DNA from: Myxococcales bacterium
Lineage (GTDB): Bacteria > Myxococcota_C > UBA6777
Assembly: GCA_027005175.1 (NCBI GenBank)
Contig: JALTMC010000751.1
Location: forward strand, 1,152-11,289
Length of the DNA stretch: 10,138 nucleotides
Direction of reading: 5' to 3'
A program made the translations under genes and the position numbers. This document shows, in pieces, positions 1 to 4,920 of the stretch. Numbering within the stretch: position 1 is the first letter of the stretch; the number at the start of each line of letters is the position of its first letter. The notes under the pieces were generated by a model, which was given only the letters and a program-made list of their open reading frames with translations, ran no database searches and was not told the origin of the DNA.

Positions 1-58
1 GTTGATATCCATTTGCCCAACGATCGTTGAATACTCTCATGTTTCCGCCAGCCACCAT
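1..58 (-). CDS. possible 5' end of a gene, cut by the window edge
   Basis: Read on the minus strand, an ATG at 58 opens a frame that stays open to the window edge. Its 19 codons begin MVAGGNMRVFNDR. A very strong purine-rich Shine-Dalgarno-like stretch (AAAGGAGG) ends only two bases before this ATG, closer than usual; a second in-frame ATG at 40 is the alternative start. It lies 85 nt downstream of the stop of the 144-878 gene on the same strand, so it could be the next gene of that transcript. The piece is too short to assign a function or exclude a chance frame. Confidence 0.4.
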   Translation of the reverse strand, partial: MVAGGNMRVFNDRWANGYQ

Positions 59-143
59 AGCCTCCTTTGTGTTGTCATGTGTGACAGACGCACCTGTCGT
101 GTGTGAATGTATCTAAGAATCAAACGTTTTGTTTTCTAGAGAT

Positions 144-878
144 TTAGAATCGAAGCTGTTGCAGTACTTGCTGCAAAATTTGCTGAATGAATCGCTGTGG
201 GTTTTGCCATGTCGGTTGAGCGTTTTGACTCGGACCGGACCATACCTGAGGTGCAGAAGACTGAGCACGAGGAGACGCTGGTGCAGTGGGTTGACCTTTG
301 GTCTTTACAGCATTGTCCACAAAGTTACCCACAGCGTTGAATGCTTTGCCATTTCCAGGAGCCACACCACCATTTTGGCGGACCACATTCAGAACGTCTT
401 GCAAGGAAGCTACGTCTTTGCGACCACCTTGAGAATCCGTAGTAAAAAATTGCTTGCGATCTGCATCGTAACGAACGTTGCCATTCTTTTGCAAAGCCCA
501 CCAAACTGCGATTCTTTCGTCTTTGTTGCCTGCGTTGTGGGTCCAGGGGTTACCACCTTTGGTGTGAATGTTGGTGCGATTGGTCTCACTACCAATCACG
601 CGGCTTTCAACGGTCTTACTGGCTTGTGGCTCAGGTCGAGTGTTACCGATAATTCCAACCTTTGGATACGACAACATCTGAGGCTTCGCCTGTGGTGCTG
701 GCGTGTAAGCTGGAGTTGAACGAGGCAACGAAGGTGCCTTCTGTGGAGCACAATATTGAAAGCTAGACAATGCAAACGACGACTGAAAAAAGTTCGCCTG
801 TGAAGCAGCTTGGCTCTGGTTCGCCTGAAAGAAAGATGTGTTGAATTGAAATTGCGCGTAGTTGTTCTGGATCTTCAT
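144..878 (-). CDS. hypothetical Gln/Ser/Pro-rich low-complexity protein (244 aa)
   Basis: I do not recognise this protein. The ATG at 878 is chosen because GGGGAG lies 7 nt upstream; an ATG at 893 would add five residues but overlaps that ribosome-binding site. There is no hydrophobic signal peptide. Residues 1-45 are rich in Q, S, F and N (AQFQFNTSFFQANQSQ); residues 46-70 are Pro/Ala rich. A more ordinary, charged core spans about 104-190 and contains NPWTHNAGNKDERIAVWW, then a Lys/Asp segment and a Gly/Asn-rich segment. A second Pro/Ser/Ala linker follows. The protein ends in a short amphipathic, Gln-rich helix-like tail (FIQQILQQVLQQL). A compact core between disordered linkers, without a Sec signal, fits a structural or non-classically exported protein, but that is inference only. 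The gene stands alone on its strand, with a long AT-rich upstream region carrying CRP-like sites. Confidence 0.82.
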   Translation of the reverse strand: MKIQNNYAQFQFNTSFFQANQSQAASQANFFQSSFALSSFQYCAPQKAPSLPRSTPAYTPAPQAKPQMLSYPKVGIIGNTRPEPQASKTVESRVIGSETNRTNIHTKGGNPWTHNAGNKDERIAVWWALQKNGNVRYDADRKQFFTTDSQGGRKDVASLQDVLNVVRQNGGVAPGNGKAFNAVGNFVDNAVKTKGQPTAPASPRAQSSAPQVWSGPSQNAQPTWQNPQRFIQQILQQVLQQLRF

Positions 879-1038
879 TGCACTTCTCCCCATTTGATCA
901 ATGTGATTGTGACGGACTCAAAATATGATTTGGAAGCAGGCTTGCTGCTTTTTGGTGTTTTGTTGAAGACACCTTGAGTATCGGAGTCGAACCAAATTTG
1001 TTTCCTGTTTTTTTGTGATTTTTTTTCAATTATTTTAG

Positions 1039-1054
1039 AGTGATACCTGTCATC
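1039..1054. promoter_or_regulatory. CRP-like half-site pair, proximal copy
   Basis: The sequence is AGTGA-N6-TCATC: the core TGA-N6-TCA dyad of CRP/FNR-superfamily sites is kept but the outer bases are imperfect. It is the copy nearest to the 144-878 gene, and its centre lies about 168 nt upstream of that start codon. It is the weakest of three such palindromes and is believable mainly because of its regular spacing with the other two. Confidence 0.35.
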
Positions 1055-1061
1055 TCTTTTT

Positions 1062-1077
1062 TGTGATGTGGATCATT
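1062..1077. promoter_or_regulatory. CRP-like site, middle copy
   Basis: The sequence is TGTGA-N6-TCATT: one perfect CRP half-site and one that matches at three of five positions. Its centre is 23 bp from the proximal copy and 24 bp from the distal copy. If the TAAAAT on the minus strand at 1037-1032 serves as a -10 element for the 144-878 gene, this site would sit near -42, the usual class II activator position. That promoter assignment is inference. Confidence 0.45.
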
Positions 1078-1085
1078 ATTAATTC

Positions 1086-1101
1086 TGTGAGATACATCAC
1101 A
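1086..1101. promoter_or_regulatory. perfect CRP-consensus palindrome, distal copy
   Basis: TGTGAGATACATCACA matches the CRP consensus TGTGA-N6-TCACA at all ten defined positions. It lies in non-coding AT-rich DNA upstream of the minus-strand gene 144-878, with two weaker copies on its gene-proximal side. The binding protein would be a CRP/FNR-family regulator encoded elsewhere. No plus-strand gene lies near enough to be a better target. Confidence 0.55.
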
Positions 1102-1169
1102 CCTGTTTTTGTATCGAATGAGAGTGTTGAGCATTCACAGCTTCTGAAAATCTATCTCTAAATATAGGA

Positions 1170-1301
1170 TCATTCGTAAGTAAAGTGGGTACGCAATGCG
1201 GTAGTTAAGGAATCCCAATGCTCAAGGAAAACCTTGTAGCTTTGATATTCATCTAAGAATTCTGCTCGCTCAGGGAATCGAATACCAATATATGTTGCCA
1301 T
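1170..1301 (-). CDS. candidate small protein (43 aa), unrecognised
   Basis: An ATG at 1301 opens a 43-codon frame ending in TGA at 1172-1170. The protein begins MATYIGIRFPERAEF and has an ordinary mix of charged, aromatic and aliphatic residues rather than the skewed look of a chance frame in AT-rich DNA; it ends in a Thr/His/Phe/Tyr-rich tail. An in-frame TGA sits four codons before the ATG, so it cannot be the tail of a longer gene in the same frame. Only weak Shine-Dalgarno-like purines (GAG) precede it. No signal peptide or known motif is visible. It could be a real small protein, a remnant, or chance. Confidence 0.33.
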   Translation of the reverse strand: MATYIGIRFPERAEFLDEYQSYKVFLEHWDSLTTALRTHFTYE

Positions 1302-1410
1302 GAGCTCATCTCACAAAAAAATCTATTGAGATCAAATACTCATGACATTATATGCTTTCACAAGATATTACAATAGACATCATATAGAGCGTTGCATTCT
1401 TATCTAAACA

Positions 1411-1447
1411 TGACAGGCACTGTCATTCACCGGCCTGAACGGTGAAT
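1411..1447. repeat. two abutting inverted repeats
   Basis: TGACAG-gca-CTGTCA (1411-1425) is directly followed by ATTCACCG-gcctgaa-CGGTGAAT (1425-1447). Both have perfect arms of 6 and 8 bp, and they share one base. They could form back-to-back hairpins in RNA, or be protein-binding dyads. No T-run follows on either strand. Confidence 0.6.
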
Positions 1448-1536
1448 TCCTTACGAGCGGAGGAAATAAACCGATCAAGCCGGGCTATGAGATCATAATA
1501 ATTATCAAGAAGTTGTGCAACCTTATCGTGTCGCAC
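1423..1536 (-). CDS. weak candidate small frame (37 aa)
   Basis: From a GTG at 1536 (or TTG at 1548) to a TGA at 1425-1423, the minus strand encodes a protein-like, probably helical sequence beginning RHDKVAQLLDNYYDLIARL. There is no ATG and no evident ribosome-binding site. Its 3' end coincides with one of the inverted repeats. It may be a remnant of a decayed gene or a chance frame. Confidence 0.18.
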   Translation of the reverse strand: MRHDKVAQLLDNYYDLIARLDRFISSARKEFTVQAGE

Positions 1537-1540
1537 ACGA
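1526..1540. repeat. short perfect inverted repeat
   Basis: TCGTGT-CGC-ACACGA forms a 6-bp stem with a 3-nt loop, about 75 nt past the stop of the glycosyltransferase gene. It lacks a following U-run, so its role as a terminator is unproven. Confidence 0.5.
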
Positions 1541-1615
1541 ACGATCAAGCTGAGTCAGGCATAGTAGAGATGCAGCTAGAGCAGGTAATGGACCCGAGGT
1601 TGGACTCTTTCCCTA

Positions 1616-3370
1616 TCACTTTTGAGATTTTTGTAACAACAGCCTATCATCACAAGGAGTGAGTTTGTTTTTTCTCAGCCAAACGCCCTCTTGAGACCGG
1701 CGAATCAGAGTATAATTTCGACGAAGCAGGTGAAGCGTCATCGGGGATCGGCGTTGGATTAACTCTTTGAAATAGGAAGCGATGAAAATATAGACAGGTT
1801 GTTTCAGGCACAATTGATGAGGGAGTTGTTTCCATTGTGAGCGGGTGGAGACACTCCAAGCCCAACCGTTGAGTGAGATGGCTTGCCGCCGCTTGGAAAG
1901 TAAGAGATAGAGCGGGTCTCCAAAGACATAGATAGGGCCGGGTAGTGCCTGAGGTTTCAGGAGAAAGCGAGTGGCTTTCCAGATCTGATTCGTATTCGGA
2001 TCAATGGTCCGTCGATAAGTAAGGAGCTGAGCAGAAGTTGGGTTCATGATCAGTGAGGAGAGTGCTGAAAACTTATCGACATGGGAGGAGATAGGATAAA
2101 GCAGAGAGACCATCACAAGGAGACTAGCAAGTAGGCTTCGAGAGAACCTGAATCGAGTCAAGAAGCGACAAGAGAGAATATTGTCTAGCCCTCGAAGTGC
2201 GAGGATTCCCGTAGGAAAGACAAGGAGAAGAAAGTCAAAGGGCCACCAAGCAAAGTTTTCGAGGTAGATAGCGATAGTACCAGAGAGCAACCAGAGTAGC
2301 CAGAGAAGATTTCCTGGATTTCTAGCGTGGCGGTGCCAGGGAAAAAAGGCGACAGGAGCAAGACAGATCCACGGTGCAAAAGCGAGCAGATACCATTTTG
2401 CTGAAGCAAATAGCTTACCGAGGTGATGAGTACCTACCAACAAAATAGCCTCAGAGGGAAAAGAAAACATCGTCCACCCAAAGTCGGCAAGTGAACCACG
2501 AGACCACATCCAGGTGATAACGAGAGAGAGCCAAAGAGTGATGCCAAGAAGCGCAGGGAGCCATTGACGTCGTACAATGGAAAGAAAGCTTACTGACATA
2601 GCACGTGAAGTGACCACGCCACCAAAGACCCAACCACAGAGGATCATTAGAACGTAGACAAACTTAAAGGAGATCGTTATTCCGGCACATAGACCAGCCA
2701 CCAAAGCCATAGAACTCTCCACCCAAGGGGAAGGTCGAGATTGAGAGTCGGACAAGGGAAAAGGTCGAGATTGTGAATCGGACAAGGAAAAAGGTCGAGA
2801 TTGTGAATCGGACAAGGAAGAAGGTCGAGATTGTGAATCGGACAGGGGAGACTGGGGGCTCTTGCTCTGCCATAGACGCAACAACCCTGTGCGGGCCATC
2901 AGCCAAAGGGAGAGAAAAAGCGGGATCGACGCGAGAATAGACAGTTGGCTCAGGTGCCAAGTATCCGCTGTGAGATAGTAGGCCCCAACCGTAACAAAAG
3001 GAGTCAGGCTTGACATCCAAGGAAGGTGAAAATACAGGCGAAGTTCACGAATCATCAGGCCACTGAGCAACAACATCAAGATTAATTCAAGCAAGCGTAC
3101 GCTACATTGAGAAAATCCAAAGAGCGTTCCTGCAAGCCAGTGGAATCCATAAATACTTGGTTTTTTGAGGTCCCAGTGGTCACGATACAAAGCCCCTCCT
3201 TCTGCAAGGATGCGGGCCCCTAGCTGGTATAAGGCTTGGTCACCGTGAAAGGGTTGGGGCAATGCTGTCGCGCCAATCACACCCACCGCCAGTAGGGGAA
3301 GGAGATAACGCAATACAAAGCTACGCAAAGGGGTCTGGTGGTAATGGGAATATGATGTCGCGTTCTTCAT
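1616..3370 (-). CDS. GT-C-fold membrane glycosyltransferase, ArnT/PMT (GT39)-like
   Basis: A polytopic inner-membrane protein (584 aa from the ATG at 3370) likely to transfer a sugar from a lipid-linked donor onto a periplasmic acceptor. After a first membrane helix (about residues 16-36) comes the short extracytoplasmic loop with Asp44-Gln45, at the place of the conserved acidic catalytic residue of GT39-type enzymes. The family signature YRDHWDLKKP follows (62-71). Several more hydrophobic helices follow; one contains ISFKFVYVL, recalling the conserved Lys-containing helix of the family. The soluble C-terminal part ends in VWLRKN, typical of these proteins. A loop at about 176-215 has four copies of LSDSQSRPxx, encoded by the 30-bp repeat array, which is unusual for the family. 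A GTG at 3406 would add 12 residues; neither start has a good Shine-Dalgarno. The donor and acceptor cannot be told from the sequence. It is 69 nt after the cytochrome-like lipoprotein gene and could share its transcript. Confidence 0.85.
   Translation of the reverse strand: MKNATSYSHYHQTPLRSFVLRYLLPLLAVGVIGATALPQPFHGDQALYQLGARILAEGGALYRDHWDLKKPSIYGFHWLAGTLFGFSQCSVRLLELILMLLLSGLMIRELRLYFHLPWMSSLTPFVTVGAYYLTADTWHLSQLSILASIPLFLSLWLMARTGLLRLWQSKSPQSPLSDSQSRPSSLSDSQSRPFSLSDSQSRPFPLSDSQSRPSPWVESSMALVAGLCAGITISFKFVYVLMILCGWVFGGVVTSRAMSVSFLSIVRRQWLPALLGITLWLSLVITWMWSRGSLADFGWTMFSFPSEAILLVGTHHLGKLFASAKWYLLAFAPWICLAPVAFFPWHRHARNPGNLLWLLWLLSGTIAIYLENFAWWPFDFLLLVFPTGILALRGLDNILSCRFLTRFRFSRSLLASLLVMVSLLYPISSHVDKFSALSSLIMNPTSAQLLTYRRTIDPNTNQIWKATRFLLKPQALPGPIYVFGDPLYLLLSKRRQAISLNGWAWSVSTRSQWKQLPHQLCLKQPVYIFIASYFKELIQRRSPMTLHLLRRNYTLIRRSQEGVWLRKNKLTPCDDRLLLQKSQK
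2731..2850. repeat. in-frame 30-bp tandem repeat (4 copies)
   Basis: Four head-to-tail copies of a 30-bp unit fill exactly 120 bp. The middle copies are nearly identical; the first and last carry a few substitutions. Because 30 is a multiple of three, each copy encodes a ten-residue LSDSQSRPFS-type unit, and gain or loss of copies would not shift the frame. It lies in a hydrophilic loop between membrane helices of the glycosyltransferase. This is a minisatellite-like array and not a CRISPR, since there are no spacers. Confidence 0.95.
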
Positions 3371-3439
3371 GAGAGCACACAAAGAAAAAAGCGATACAAA
3401 GAGCACGTTGAGCGATACAACAAGACAAAGGAGCCCTTT

Positions 3440-4072
3440 TTAATTATTTTTGGCACCATAACAAATCCACCGTTTAATGGTTGCGATTTCTTCTTCTGGT
3501 AGACTGCCGTCAGGAGGCATAAGCTTGCCACAAATGCCGGGTGTTTCCTCTAGCTTATGAATCAGGTAGCTATTTTTAACATCGCCAGGAATAACAAGAA
3601 CCTTGTTGTTGCATGCCTCTTCACCAGACTTCTTTTTCACAAGTTTGCGAAAAGTATCTTGTGCTGTCATAAAGAATGGTTCAAACTTAGCACTTGCTCC
3701 ACTGTGACAAGAACAATACCGCAAGATCGGAAAGACATCCGCCCGAAATGAAGTACCCTTTCCACATGGATTATCTGTACCTGTATCTCGGGAAACTCCA
3801 TCTTTTTCTTTCGACTCATGTCTTGTGCTACTATCTTGCGTAAGGACGTCTGTCCTTTCTTTATCGTTCCTTAATATTTCCTCCTGAGTGTTGACATCTG
3901 TACTCTTTGTATCGTCGGATACTCCACCGTCTTGAATACCTATGCTCTCTTGGAGAACATGCTCTCTTGTTGGAATAGTATCACTACAAGATGCTACAAG
4001 AGATGAAAGAAAAGAGAAAAATAAAACAAGATAAAAAAAAGACCGCTTTGCAATGCCACTCTGTTCTTTCAT
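3440..4072 (-). CDS. lipoprotein with cytochrome-c-like domain, non-canonical CxCH
   Basis: The ATG at 4072 has GGGAG six bases upstream and gives a good lipoprotein signal peptide: basic start, hydrophobic FFYLVLFFSFLSSL, lipobox VASC with Cys29. Residues 30-100 form a hydrophilic Asp/Thr/Ser-rich linker, expected to be disordered. Residues about 103-210 resemble the small cytochrome-like domain found at the C-terminus of many myxobacterial and planctomycete lipoproteins: FRADVFPIL, then YCSCHSG (Cys120, Cys122, His123), VIPGDVKNSYL, MPPDG (Met185, possible axial ligand), and a terminal IKRWICYGA. The haem motif is CxCH, one residue shorter than CxxCH, so standard covalent haem c attachment is doubtful. 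The domain has four further cysteines (103, 154, 181, 204) that could form disulphides. A TTG at 4093 is a weaker alternative start. It would act at the inner face of the outer membrane or in the periplasm. Confidence 0.82.
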   Translation of the reverse strand: MKEQSGIAKRSFFYLVLFFSFLSSLVASCSDTIPTREHVLQESIGIQDGGVSDDTKSTDVNTQEEILRNDKERTDVLTQDSSTRHESKEKDGVSRDTGTDNPCGKGTSFRADVFPILRYCSCHSGASAKFEPFFMTAQDTFRKLVKKKSGEEACNNKVLVIPGDVKNSYLIHKLEETPGICGKLMPPDGSLPEEEIATIKRWICYGAKNN

Positions 4073-4181
4073 ACGAAACTCCCTTTTATGCAACTCCCTT
4101 AGGCTCCTTACTGGTTTTAAATAAATGGACAGAAAAAACTATCTGTTCCTTGTTCAAGAAGCATTTTTTCCCTTCGACGAT

Positions 4182-4790
4182 TTAAGGACAAGATTGGTTG
4201 AGGATCTCGTTGTACTCGTCGATTTGGTTGTTGCAGTTGTTGTCTTTTCCATCGCAGATCTCGGGCTGACAGACACGACAAGAACCTCCTGGTATCGCGA
4301 GAACAGGGTATGATTTCTGTGCCGTTTGGGGAGTAAATTGAATGGATGACCAACATTGATAGCTATCCGAAGCAAAACAGTTGTAGTCAGGAGCCCCCAT
4401 GATATTACAGACAGCGGCGTGTTCCTCAAGAGTGGTCGGCGTCGCAGAAGGTCGAAGGACATAGACTCGAAAGAGGAGAGACTGACCACGTGCTTTTTTC
4501 GGGAGTTCAAAGAACCCCGCATTGGTGGAGTTCACCTTCTCACGTCGAAAGACAAAACTACCATTCGCCTTTAATGAGATGGGGTATCCCGCATTGACGC
4601 CTTGAGGTTGCCCCTTCCACAGCACCACAAGACAAGCAGAGATCGCCGGATTATCCCGCAAGTATTTTTTTAAGTCTGGAGGGGGAGTACAAGGCTGGTC
4701 TTCCGGTATAGAAAACTGAACCCTCGGCTGACAACCAAGCATCCCTGCCACAAGTCCCAACAACAAAACCCATCGAATTATAAGCATCAT
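4182..4790 (-). CDS. lipoprotein with C-terminal MopE-like CDGxDNxC motif
   Basis: The 202-residue protein starts at the first of two consecutive ATGs (4790, 4787); a GGGGGAAG stretch upstream is a reasonable ribosome-binding site. Residues 1-20 are a short lipoprotein signal (IIRWVLLLGLVAGMLGC, Cys20). The central part (about 30-165) is not recognised: it has beta-rich looking segments such as GSFVFRREKVNST and several cysteines (34, 53, 128, 138, 146). Near the end, PEICDGKDNNCNNQIDE (about 176-192) matches the short metal-binding-type motif repeated in MopE-like and many Myxococcota surface proteins; here there is only one copy and the protein stops ten residues later. The motif is classically CDGxDNDCDGxxDE, so two acidic positions are Asn here. 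It lies 130 nt downstream of the cysteine-repeat gene and 109 nt upstream of the cytochrome-like lipoprotein, all on one strand. Its partner or ligand is unknown. Confidence 0.8.
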   Translation of the reverse strand: MMLIIRWVLLLGLVAGMLGCQPRVQFSIPEDQPCTPPPDLKKYLRDNPAISACLVVLWKGQPQGVNAGYPISLKANGSFVFRREKVNSTNAGFFELPKKARGQSLLFRVYVLRPSATPTTLEEHAAVCNIMGAPDYNCFASDSYQCWSSIQFTPQTAQKSYPVLAIPGGSCRVCQPEICDGKDNNCNNQIDEYNEILNQSCP

Positions 4791-4827
4791 TTTACGATTC
4801 TTCCCCCTTTCAACCTCTAAAAAACCC

Positions 4828-4880
4828 AAGCATCCTTTCCCTACACCAACAAAGCATCCTTTCCCTACACCAACAAAGCA
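4828..4880. repeat. perfect 24-bp tandem duplication in a gene leader
   Basis: Two identical 24-bp units occupy 4828-4851 and 4852-4875; five bases of a third follow. They lie in the 130-nt gap between the stop of the cysteine-repeat gene and the start of the MopE-motif lipoprotein gene. Read in the direction of transcription each unit contains GGGAAAGGATG, a Shine-Dalgarno-like sequence joined to an ATG, but the resulting frames are only a few codons long. It may be a recent slippage duplication or a leader element. Confidence 0.9.
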
Positions 4881-4920
4881 CCGGCCACGATCCAAAGTAT
4901 CGGATGTTTGGAAGTCTAGA

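Larger units (their letters stand above)
1302..1615. other. intergenic stretch with inverted repeats, no clear gene
   Basis: This stretch separates the glycosyltransferase stop from the candidate 43-aa frame. It holds three perfect inverted repeats (1411-1425, 1425-1447, 1526-1540) and one short minus-strand frame (1423-1536). None of the hairpins is followed by a U-run in the direction of the upstream gene, so I do not call a Rho-independent terminator. The A/T-rich part at 1302-1400 shows nothing else that I can support. Confidence 0.5.

Noticed and set aside
75-106. 13-bp hairpin that might be a terminator after the 144-878 gene
   Set aside because: Five of its pairs are G-U wobbles that exist only in plus-strand RNA, the transcript from the gene is minus-strand, and there is no U-run.
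975-998. tRNA T-arm-like sequence (GGTTCGACTCC on the minus strand)
   Set aside because: The stem has only four pairs and no acceptor, anticodon or D arm can be found around it.
2731-2850. Possible CRISPR array because of regularly spaced 30-bp repeats
   Set aside because: The units are directly head to tail with no spacers and encode an in-frame decapeptide repeat inside a membrane protein.
4120-4160. Hairpin GGACAGA...TCTGTTCC as terminator between the two lipoprotein genes
   Set aside because: The stem needs a bulge, and the T-run lies in the loop and not after the stem.
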